Below are positions 21,968 to 32,300 of a stretch of 64,000 nt of DNA, in pieces. This DNA is from Pisaster brevispinus (Eukaryota; Echinodermata; Asteroidea; Forcipulatida; Asteriidae): contig JAMKCF010000014.1 in assembly GCA_023634235.1 (NCBI GenBank), positions 5,531,501 through 5,595,500 on the forward strand, given 5' to 3'. Below the pieces are notes generated by a model. The model did not search any database, was not told the DNA's origin, and saw only the letters and a program-made list of their open reading frames with translations. Both the position numbers and the translations under genes were made by a program. Numbering within the stretch: position 1 is the stretch's first letter; each line of letters begins with the position of its first letter.

Positions 21968-23880
21968 TTAACGAGTAAATGTATAGATGGCTTCGTAATG
22001 ACAGTAGTGTAAGATGCTGTTGTTCACTCCGTGCGAACTTAATACAAGGGTCTGATACGGATGGGTGCCCCCAGCTTTGTCTTGATTTCTTGCTGGGAAG
22101 TCTTGCTCGTCCCAATGAAAATACTCCTCCATCGCGGTCATGCCTTGGACGGCCTGACACTGCTCCGAATTATACGGGAACAGGTAGAAAGGATTCTGAG
22201 TAGGCAAGCTGATCGGCTGGGATACGTCACCACCGGTCATGCAGCAGTACTCGATACGGGTATCCTGGTCGTACACTCCTGATGGTACGGTGCCTTGCAC
22301 TTCGTTTTTGTTGTTGCTGTCTTCGTCATCCCAACACAGGAAACCAGACGACATCACTGTCAAACAATAAGAATTTATATTCTGTCTGTTGTTTTCTTAA
22401 AATAATAATTGAACTTGACGTCATCCGACAGAAAGAGCTGCCCACAAAGGAGATTGAGGAGCGCAGAAGGCCTCTATCCCCAAAAAGTATTATACGAATG
22501 TGCTGCTTTTTAAAATGGGTTACACGTAATCTCAGCCCTCAATCTTCTTGATTTTCTACTCGAGACAAAATGGGGATAAGGGTGCTTTTTAAATGTAGCT
22601 TCCTATATACCCAAAAATTGCTGCAATTGATCAAGTTTGGTTCCTTCATCCCCTCCAATCCTAGATACGTCATGCCCAAGATTACTGAGACTATTGTTAC
22701 TCACAAAATTACCTCCACCTATTGCAGAAATCTGACACAACATCTAATTAGAACTAAGTTTTAAAAATGCAAACCCTTACTTTTTGGACAGCTTTGACCG
22801 TACTTGAACACACAGTATCTCCCCTGCGGCCAGTCACCGTCAGCCTCGTCTTCACAATCACGTGTCTTCATGCAGAAGTTCTGTGTGATGTTGCTCTTCC
22901 CAAACGGTCCAAGGAGATGGATACCAGTGGATGGGTACCAGTAGTTATTTGATCCTGTATCTTCAGTGTCCTGATGACGGAAACCAGTTTCCCAGATGAC
23001 TCCAGAATTATTTTGGCAGCCGCCCATGGGCGTTGGTAAACCGTAAACACCAGAGGGCCAAAATATACGATCTGTCACAAGAGTATATACACCAGAAATT
23101 AGTCACTAAAATCAATGTATTTATTTGGGGAAAGGTGTCGTGCTTCGGGGTTTTAGGAATAGGTCAACAAGGTGCTTCAATTCTGTACACTATTTAAAAA
23201 TGCATAAAAACAACAACAACACATGCCTACCTTCTCCTTTACCGATTTGCGCTTTGTCAAGACTAGCTCCATCACATGTATGTTCCTATTTATAGAGAAT
23301 AAAACAGATTGCAACATTCGGGGAGAAATTCTAGATATATAATAATAGCATTTCTTGGTGTAAAGTAGGATCAAACATCACCAGCACACCTTGGCCAACA
23401 ATTTTAAAGAAACATTACATGATTTTAACGTCATTCGCTTTATTCTTTAATTTGACATGAACGCAACGTCAGTTTGCAGGTTGGTCTCCCAAATACTATA
23501 ATTACTAACGAGCATCTTTTGAAAAACAATCGTTTATTTGGACTTTAAAGTACCTGTGAATTGTACATGTAAATCCACCCACTCCTTTCACTCAATCCAC
23601 CAGAGCTGTTAGCGTGGTTGGTGCTGCTGAACTCACACTGGCCTCCTCTCAGTTGGAAATTTATACAGACGCATTTCGGATCGGTCTGACATGATCTTTT
23701 GCAGATCCTCTGGCTTGCAAATGTTTCACTCTGGTAGACATTTTCAGTCAAGGCGAAGTCAATAACGACACACCAAAACGGTGTGGATTTAGTGGGATGC
23801 TTTACCAATCCAGTGCCATTTGTCACACTCATTATTGCAACTGCTAAAATGACAACGAGACTCAAGAAGCATCCTGCCAT
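21968..23880 (-). CDS. Secreted PAN plus ApeC (apextrin C-terminal) domain protein
   Basis: Exons on the minus strand: 23880-23554, 23285-23231, 23071-22781 and 22356-21968, together 1062 nt or 353 residues. GT-AG ends (donors GTACTT, GTAGGC, GTAAGG; acceptors AAATAG, TGACAG, TGACAG) and phases 0, 1, 1 all agree. The start MAGCFLSLVVILAV gives a clean signal peptide; a Met 13 codons upstream is less likely. Residues about 35-107 are a PAN/apple-like module with six Cys (ICKRSC, CVCINF, CEF). From about residue 128 to the end is an ApeC domain: WPSGVYGLPTPMGGC, QDTED, ITQNFCMKT, WPQGRYCVFKYG, WDDEDSNN, SGVYDQDTRIEYCC, PFYLFP, FHWDEQD and GGTHPYQ. ApeC proteins of amphioxus and echinoderms are secreted or granule proteins, some of which bind peptidoglycan; this one is inferred to be an innate immune recognition protein. 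Confidence 0.95.
22357..22780 (-). other. PAN-ApeC gene intron 3
   Basis: A 424-bp intron from donor GTAAGG (22780 side) to acceptor TTTGACAG (22357 side) on the minus strand. It splits the ApeC domain between CPK and MMSSGFLCWDDED. No other feature is seen in it. Confidence 0.85.
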
Positions 23881-24449
23881 GTTTGTTGTAATTATGATGT
23901 CGTTATGATTCACATGCAAACAGAACCATAACTACTCGCAGACCCTACACTCAAATCAACTGAACCACTTCGTGCTTCGAGTTAGTGAACGCTTGCAGCT
24001 AAAAAGGGAAGCAAAGGCCGGGGGTGGGGGGGGGGGGGGGGCTCGCATATACTAATAGGGTACTTAAAGGTATAAACTGCTTCTTGTTGTATAGAACGTT
24101 CGTTGTAATTGACGTTTTCGTTTGCTAACTGTTGGGCGTGCTTGAATTGGCTGTTTGTGTTTCTTTGCTTTTTCTATTTACCACATACGAGATTTAGCAG
24201 GCTTTGACAATTTTCAACGGATAAATAATTGTTTATTTTCAACAAAATGAACCATTTTGTGATGGGTTGATAAAGTGATATAACCAAGATTCACGAAAAT
24301 AGACTAAACTTTACATCGCTTTACCAGAACGATAATAACTGTAGAAGAATGTCGACACCTGCACGTGGTGTAAAACCAACTGCGCCTTGACGTGTGTCAA
24401 AGGTATTTGTATTTTGACAGCATGACAAAGTTTGATAAAATAGTGCAAC
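23881..24449. other. Upstream region of the PAN-ApeC gene
   Basis: It should hold the promoter and 5' UTR of the minus-strand gene, but I see no convincing TATA box. A G homopolymer lies near 24026-24040. Confidence 0.4.
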
Positions 24450-24690
24450 ACACATTTTTAGTGGTTCATGCCCAAATAACTGTGGACTTCACATGACCTT
24501 TAACTTACAAAATGAGGGAAAGCAATGAAGTATGTATATTGGTCTTTTTTTTCTCTCAGAAATTTAGTAGCAGTATAATAAATAGCCATTTAAAATGTAT
24601 TGAATTTATAATTATTACCATGAAACCTAATAGCAATCGCCGTACTACTAAAACAAAAGGGTTCACAATCTATATTTAAAAAAAACGCAA
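24450..24690 (+). repeat. Dispersed repeat S, copy 1
   Basis: Collinear with 45285-45540: TAGTGGTTCATG, CCAAATAACTGT, CCTTTAACTT, then CGCCGTACTACTAAAA and CACAATCTA. Noncoding; no termini resolved. Confidence 0.65.
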
Positions 24691-24961
24691 ATTAGTTTTT
24701 GATTGCGTTGTTGAGGTCGAATTTTAATAGCCATAGCTTTCGCAAGAGTTTATATAATTTAAATACACTTGACCGAAGGCTTCCTGTCTTTTGTTTGATG
24801 TGTATTGCTATCCTTGGAACTTGTATTGGCAATTGATCACGGTATAACATGTTATTAATAGTTGCAAGGTGGGAGAAAACGCAATATCCAATCCGAGGCG
24901 CACGTTATAGCCTTCGACTGGTGTGGCGTTGCCTGTCGTTGCTTTGCTTTTATAAGAGCAT

Positions 24962-25606
24962 TAGACTTAATTTCAAGTCTGATATTGCGGTTATTTTTCA
25001 GCATAACTCACGTAAAACTCCTTCGCGGATTGGCTGACATGCGCTCTTACTCGCGATCTCAGACTTGACCCTCTTGTGTATTAGGATATTCATTTATTCA
25101 CAACTGAAATTTGCATAACAACGCTGATCCCAGAGCGATAGCCAATCAGGAGCCCCCCCCCCCCCGTTGTACGCGTCCAATAGATGATAATCAATTCAGT
25201 ATTTTCATTAAATCTCATTGTCTCTACTTTTATACTATTTGTTACGTACGGTATTTATAATTTAGAGCTAAAATGATAACGATTTTTTAAAAATTTCAAA
25301 ATTACACGATTCTTCTAGAATTTAAAAACATGAATAGATATGGGGGTTTCATTTTATATGAAAACTGCGTCAAAATTGAAAATTTAATTGTTAAATTTCA
25401 ATAATCATCTTATCGAAGGCTTTTGGGATTCTGACCATTAAGATTGTGGACGTCTTAGGGTGTGTACAAACCGATGAACAAGATTCCAAAGTCTGTGCTC
25501 AAAGGTTAATGTCGAGGGTTAATCCACAAGAGGGCGCTATTTCAGGCATAACTGTGTTGTCCATCAAGAAGACAAAAAACACGACCACTGACTTGGAACA
25601 AGTCCT
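24962..25606. mobile_element. Long-TIR element B, copy 1, inserted in a SINE
   Basis: Left end TAGACTTAATTTCAAGTCTG and right end GACTTGGAACAAGTC match the element at 47434-48114 in sequence and order. Internal landmarks also match: CAATCAGGAG, AGGGTGTGTACAAACC, AAGAGGGCGCTATTTCAGG. The flanks TAAGAGCAT (24953-24961) and TAACAGCAC (25607-25615) look like a 9-bp duplication with two substitutions. Both flanks together rebuild a SINE head, so the insertion split a SINE. A C homopolymer at 25147-25157 lies inside. Non-autonomous; Mutator-like or Merlin-like is inferred from TSD length. Confidence 0.82.
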
Positions 25607-25870
25607 TAACAGCACCGAACTCAAGCTCTGGTGTTTCTGGCCAGCAGAGTGTGGGTTTGAGTTCCAGTTGTGGCACTTGTGTTAATTGAGAAACATTATC
25701 ATTATAAGAGTTATCCTTCGGACGGGACATTGGGCCGTAGGTCCCGTGTACTAGGATAGAAGTGCACCCGAACCGTTTACCACGGAAGAGTATAGGGGTC
25801 AACCCCGTACTCTGGTTCACATTGGCAAGCACCCTTGTTAACAGGTTTCCTCAGGCTTGCGAGCTGCATT
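25607..25870 (+). mobile_element. tRNA-derived SINE, partial, split by element B
   Basis: Plus-strand copy of the SINE at 16390-16823, from CTCAAGCTCTGGTGTTTCTGG through a decayed B box (GGTTTGAGTTCC) to CCTTCGGACGGGAC, TAGGTCCCGTGT and beyond. Its 5' head lies on the other side of element B near 24930-24961 and is poorly preserved. The segment 25679-25842 recurs almost unchanged inside the minisatellite at 28526-28688. Confidence 0.8.
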
Positions 25871-26124
25871 GATTAAGTTTACAATGAGATAATCCTGAGT
25901 TTTATTACCAGAAATATATGCAAAGTAATAGTATTATTGATATTCCCGATGCTTCAAACATTTTTCTTGCACGTGACTGTTAAAAAAAAATCAAAACAAT
26001 CTACTAATTTACAATACAACCAACATCTTTTATAGACCTTACACATTGACGTCATTTCGTCATAATCCTACAGATAAAAACGATGACGACAAAAATGTTA
26101 CGTAGCTTTACATTTTACTAAGCC

Positions 26125-26225
26125 CCTAAATAACTGACGTCATTACTTCGAGGCTCGTGAATAACGACAGGGGACCAGTCTTACGGGCACCCCCATTTGA
26201 CAAGGCCATTCTAGTGCATACGGAC
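26125..26225 (+). repeat. Dispersed repeat V, copy 1
   Basis: Collinear with 55175-55265: ACTGACGTCA, GAGGCTC, CGACAGGG, ACCAGTCT, ACGGGCA, TTGACAAG. Its boundaries are not resolved. Confidence 0.55.
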
Positions 26226-26360
26226 CTAATGTGCACATGACGTCATCATGGGGACATCATCTGCATACTAATGCGTTAGTCCAGTTTCTCGCCACTGTGT
26301 AATCTCTTCATTCATAAGACAACCGTTTACATTAAGATATACATTGAGTGTTCTACCTAC

Positions 26361-29300
26361 CTTTTTTCTTAGTAGTTGTGGTTGTGGTTGGCCTAGTGGT
26401 TGTGGTTGTGGTTGGCCGAGTGGTTTTGGTTGTGGTTGGCCTAGTGGTTGTGGTTGTGGTTGTGGTTGGCCTAGTGGTTGTGGTTGTGGTTGGTCTAGTG
26501 GTTGTGGTTGTGGTTGGCCTAGTGGTTGTGGTTGTGGTTGGTCTAGTGGTTGTGGTTGTGGTTGTGGTTAGCCTAGTGGTTGTGGTTGTGGTTGGTCTAG
26601 TGGTTGTGGTTGTGGTTGTGGTTGGCCTAGTGGTTGTGGTTGTGGTTGGTCTAGTGGTTGTGGTTGTGGTTGGCCTAGTGGTTGTGGTTGTGGTTGGTCT
26701 AGTGGTTGTGGTAGTGGTTGTGGTTGTGTTTGGCCTAGTGGTTGTGGTAGTGGTTGAGGTTGTGTTTGGCCTAGTGGTTGTGGTTGTGGTTGGCCAAGTG
26801 GTTCTGGTTGTGGTTGGCCTAGAGGTTGTGGTTGTGGTTGGCCTAGTGGTTGTGGTTGTGGTTGTGGTTGGCCTAGAGGTTGTGGTTGTGGTTGGCCTAG
26901 TGGTTGTGGTTGTGGTTGTGGTTGTGGTTGGCCTAGTGGTTGTGGTTGTGGTTGTGGTTGGCCTAGTGGTTGTGGTTGTGATTGGCCTAGTGGTTGTGGT
27001 TGTGGTTGGTCTAGTGGTTGTGGTTGTGGTTGGCCGAGTGGTTTTGGTTGTGGTTGGCCTAGTGGTTGTGGTTGTGGTTGTGGTTGGCCTAGTGGTTGTG
27101 GTTGTGGTTGGTCTAGTGGTTGTGGTTGTGGTTGGCCTAGTGGTTGTGGTTGTGGTTGGTCTAGTGGTTGTGGTTGTGGTTGTGGTTAGCCTAGTGGTTG
27201 TGGTTGTGGTTGGTCTAGTGGTTGTGGTTGTGGTTGTGGTTGGCCTAGTGGTTGTGGTTGTGGTTGGTCTAGTGGTTGTGGTTGTGGTTGGCCTAGTGGT
27301 TGTGGTTGTGGTTGGTCTAGTGGTTGTGGTAGTGGTTGTGGTTGTGTTTGGCCTAGTGGTTGTGGTAGTGGTTGAGGTTGTGTTTGGCCTAGTGGTTGTG
27401 GTTGTGGTTGGCCAAGTGGTTCTGGTTGTGGTTGGCCTAGAGGTTGTGGTTGTGGTTGGCCTTGTGGTTGTGGTTGTGGTTGTGGTTGGCCTAGTGGTTG
27501 TGATTGTGGTTGGTCTAGTGGTTGTGGTTGTGGTTGTGGTTGAGGTTGGCCTAGTGGTTGTGGTTGTGGTTGGCCTAGTGGTTGTGGTTGTGGTTGGTTT
27601 AGTGGTTGTGGTTGTGATTGGCCTAGTGGTTGTGGATGTGGTTGTGGTTGTGGTTGGCCTAGTGGTTGTGGTTGTGGTTGGCCTAGTGGTTGTGGTTGTG
27701 GTTGGCCTAGTGGTTGTGGTTGTGGTTGTGGTTGGCCTAGTGGTTGTGGTTGTGGTTGTGGTTGGCCTAGTGGTTGTGGTTGTGGTTGGTCTAGTGGTTG
27801 TGGTTGTGATTGGCCTAGTGGTTGTGGTTGTGGTTGGTCTAGTGGTTGTGGTTGTGGTTGGCCTAGTGGTTGTGGTTGTGGTTGGTCTAGTGGTTGTGGT
27901 AGTGGTTGTGGTTGTGTTTGGCCTAGTGGTTGTGGTAGTGGTTGAGGTTGTGTTTGGCCTAGTGGTTGTGGTTGTGGTTGGCCAAGTGGTTCTGGTTGTG
28001 GTTGGCCTAGAGGTTGTGGTTGTGGTTGGCCTAGTGGTTGTGGCTGTGGTTGTGGTTGGCCTAGTGGTTGTGATTGTGGTTGGTCTAGTGGTTGTGGTTG
28101 TGGTTGTGGTTGTGGTTGGCCTAGTGGTTGTGGTTGTGGTTGGCCTAGTGGTTGTGGTTGTGGTTGGTTTAGTGGTTGTGGTTGTGATTGGCCTAGTGGT
28201 TGTGGTTGTGGTTGTGGTTGTGGTTGGCCTAGTGGTTGTGGTTGTGGTTGGCCTAGTGGTTGTGGTTGTGGTTGGCCTAGTGGTTGTGGTTGTGGTTGTG
28301 GTTGGCCTAGTGGTTGTGGTTGTGGTTGTGGTTGGCCTAGTGGTTGTGGTTGTGGTTGGTCTAGTGGTTGTGGTTGTGATTGGCCTAGTGGTTGTGGTTG
28401 TGGTTGGCCTAGTGGTTGTGGTTGTGGTTGGCCTAGTGGTTGTGGTTGTGGTTGGTTTAGTGGTTGTGGTTGTGATTGGCCTAGTGGTTGTGGTTGTGGT
28501 TGTGGTTGTGGTTGGCCTAGTGGTTAGTGTGTTAATTGAGAAACATTATCATTATAAGAGTTATCCTTCGGACGGGACATTGGGCCGTAGGTCCCGTGTA
28601 CTAGGATAGTAGTGCACCCGAACCGTTTACGACGGAAGAGTATAGGGGTCAACCCCGTACTCTGGTTCACATTGGCAAGCACCCTTGTCTAGTGGTTGTG
28701 GTTGTGATTGGCCTAGTGGTTGTGGTTGTGGTTGGTCTAGTGGTTGTGGTTGTGTTTGGCCTTGTGGTTGTGGTTGTGTTTGGTCTAGTGGTTGTGGTTG
28801 TGGTTGGCTGAGTGGTTGTGGTTGTGGTTGTCCTAGTGGTTTGTGGTTGTGGTTGTGGTTGTGGTTGGCCTATTGGATGTGGTTGTGGTTGGCCGAGTGG
28901 TTGTGGTTGTGGTTGGCCTAGTGGTTGTGGTTGTGGTTAGCCTATTGGTTGTGGTTGTGGTTGGCCTATTGGATGTGGTTGTGGTTGGCCGAGTGGTTGT
29001 GGTTGTGGTTGGCCTAGTGGTTGTGGTTGTGGTTAGCCTATTGGTTGTGGTTGTGGTTGGCCTAGAGGTTGTGGTTGTGGTTGGCCTAGTGGTTGTGGTT
29101 GTGGTTGTGGTTGGCCTAGTGGTTGTGGTTGTGGTTGTGGTTGGCCTAGTGGTTGTGGTTGTGGTTGGTCTAGTGGTTGTGGTTGTGATTGGCCTAGTGG
29201 TTGTGGTTGTGGTTGGTCTAGTGGTTGTGGTTGTGGTTGGCCTAGTGGTTGTGGTTGTGGTTGGTCTAGTGGTTGTGGTTGTGGTTGTGGTTAGCCTAGT

Positions 29301-32300
29301 GGTTGTGGTTGTGGTTGGTCTAGTGGTTGTGGTTGTGGTTGTGGTTGGCCTAGTGGTTGTGTTTGTGGTTGGTCTAGTGGTTGTGGTTGTGGTTGGTCTA
29401 GTGGTTGTGGTTGTGGTTGGCCTAGTGGTTGTGGTTGTGGTTGGTCTAGTGGTTGTGGTTGTGGTTGTGGTTGGCCTAGTGGTTGTGGTTGTGGTTGGTC
29501 TAGTGGTTGTGGTAGTGGTTGTGGTTGTGTTTGGCCTAGTGGTTGTGGTTGTGGTTGGCCTCGTGGTTGTGGTTGTGGTTGTGGTTGGCCTCGTGGTTGT
29601 GGTTGTGGTTGTGGTTGGCCTAGTGGTTGTGGTTGTGGTTGGTCTAGTAGTTGTGGTTGTGATTGGCCTAGTGGTTGTGGTTGTGGTTGGTCTAGTGGTT
29701 GTGGTTGTGGTTGGCTGAGTGGTTGTGGTTGTGGTTGTCCTAGTGGTTTGTGGTTGTGGTTGTGGTTGTGGTTGTGGTTGGCCTATTGGTTGTGGTTGTG
29801 GTTGGCCGAGTGGTTGTGGTTGTGGTTGGCCTAGTGGTTGTGGTTGTGGTTGGCCTATTGGTTGTGGTTGCAGTTGTGGTTGGTCTAGTAGTTATGGTTG
29901 TGGTTGGCCTAGTGGTTGTGGTTGTGGTTGGCCAAGTGGTTGTGGTTGTGGTTGGCCTAGAGGTTGTGGTTGTGGTTGGCCTAGTGGTTGTGGTTGTGGT
30001 TGTGGTTGGCCTAGTGGTTGTGGTTGTGGTTGTGGTTGGCCTAGTGGTTGTGGTTGTGGTTGGTCTAGTGGTTGTGGTTGTGATTGGCCTAGTGGTTGTG
30101 GTTGTGGTTGGTCTAGTGGTTGTGGTTGTGGTTGGCTGAGTGGTTGTGGTTGTGGTTGTCCTAGTGGTTTGTGGTTGTGGTTGTGGTTGTGGTTGTGGTT
30201 GGCCTATTGGTTGTGGTTGTGGTTGGCCGAGTGGTTGTGGTTGTGGTTGGCCTAGTGGTTGTGGTTGTGGTTGGCCTATTGGTTGTGGTTGCAGTTGTGG
30301 TTGGTCTAGTAGTTATGGTTGTGGTTGGCCTAGTGGTTGTGGTTGTGGTTGGCCAAGTGGTTGTGGTTGTGGTTGGCCTAGAGGTTGTGGTTGTGGTTGG
30401 CCTAGTGGTTGTGGTTGTGGTTGTGGTTGGCCTAGTGGTTGTGGTTGTGGTTGTGGTTGGCCTAGTGGTTGTGGTTGTGGTTGGTCTAGTGGTTGTGGTT
30501 GTGATTGGCCTAGTGGTTGTGGTTGTGGTTGGTCTAGTGGTTGTGGTTGTGGTTGGCTGAGTGGTTGTGGTTGTGGTTGTCCTAGTGGTTTGTGGTTGTG
30601 GTTGTGGTTGTGGTTGTGGTTGGCCTATTGGTTGTGGTTGTGGTTGGCCGAGTGGTTGTGGTTGTGATTGGCCTAGTGGTTGTGGTTGTGGTTGGCCTAT
30701 TGGTTGTGGTTGCAGTTGTAGTTGGTCTAGTAGTTGTGGTTGTGGTTGGCCGAGTGGTTGTGGTTGTGGTTGGCCAAGAGGTTGTGGTTGTGGTTGGCCT
30801 AGAGGTTGTGGTTGTGGTTGGCCTAGTGGTTGTGGTTGTGGTTGTGGTTGGCCTAGTGGTTGTGGTTGTGGTTGTGGTTGGCCTAGTGGTTGTGGTTGTG
30901 GTTGGTCTAGTGGTTGTGGTTGTGGTTAGCCTAGTGGTTGTGGTTGTGGTTGGTCTAGTGGTTGTGGTTGTGGTTGTGGTTGGCCTAGTGGTTGTGGTTG
31001 TGGTTGGTCTAGTGGTTGTGGTTGTGGTTGGCCTAGTGGTTGTGGTTGTGGTTGGTCTAGTGGTTGTGGTTGTGGTTGGCCTAGTGGTTGTGGTTGTGGT
31101 TGGTCTAGTGGTTGTGGTTGTGGTTGTGGTTGGCCTAGTGGTTGTGGTTGTGTTTGGCCTAGTGGTTGTGGTAGTGGTTGTGGTTGTGTTTGGCCTAGTG
31201 GTTGTGGTTGTGGTTGGCCAAGTGGTTCTGGTTGTGGTTGGCCTAGAGGTTGTGGTTGTGGTTGGCCTAGTGGTTGTGGTTGTGGTTGTGGTTGGCCTAG
31301 TGGTTGTGATTGTGGTTGGTCTAGTGGTTGTGGTTGTGGTTGTGGTTGTGGTTGGCCTAGTGGTTGTGGTTGTGATTGGCCTAGTGGTTGTGGTTGTGGT
31401 TGTGGTTGGCCTAGTGGTTGTGGTTGTGGTTGGCCTAGTGGTTGTGGTTGTGGTTGTGGTTGGCCTAGTGGTTGTGGTTGTGGTTGTGGTTGGCCTAGTG
31501 GTTGTGGTTGTGGTTGGTCTAGTGGTTGTGGTTGTGATTGGCCTAGTGGTTGTGGTTGTGGTTGGCCTAGTGGTTGTAGTTGTGGTTGGCCTAGTGGTTG
31601 TGGTTGTGGTTGGCCGAGTGGTTTTGGTTGTGGTTGGCCTAGTGGTTGTGGTTGTGGTTGGCCTAGTGGTTGTGGTTGTGGTTGTTGTTGGCCTAGTGGT
31701 TGTGGTTGTGGTTGTGGTTGGCCTAGTGGTTGTGGTTGTGGTTGTTGTTGGCCTAGTGGTTGTGGTTGTGGTTGTGGTTGGCCTAGTGGTTGTTGTTGTG
31801 GTTGTGGTTGGCCTAGTGGTTGTGGTTGTGATTGGCCTAGTGGTTGTGGTTGTGGTTGTGGTTGGCCTAGTGGTTGTGGTTGTGGTTGGCCTAGTGGTTG
31901 TGGTTCTGGTTGGCCTAGTGGTTGTGGTTGTGGTTGTGGTTGGCCTAGTGGTTGTGGTTGTGGTTGTGGTTGGCCTAGTGGTTGTGGTTGTGGTTGGTCT
32001 AGTGGTTGTGGTTGTGATTGGCCTAGTGGTTGTGGTTGTGGTTGGCCTAGTGGTTGTGGTTGTGGTTGGCCTAGTGGTTGTGGTTGTGGTTGGTCTAGTG
32101 GTTGTGGTTGTGATTGGCCTAGTGGTTGTGGTTGTGGTTGGCCTAGTGGTTGTGGTTGTGGTTGTTGTTGGCCTAGTGGTTGTGGTTGTGGTTGTGGTTG
32201 GCCTAGTGGTTGTGGTTGTGGTTGGCCTAGTGGTTGTGGTTGTGGTTGGCCTAGTGGTTGTGGTTGTGGTTGTTGTTGGCCTAGTGGTTGTGGTTGTGGT

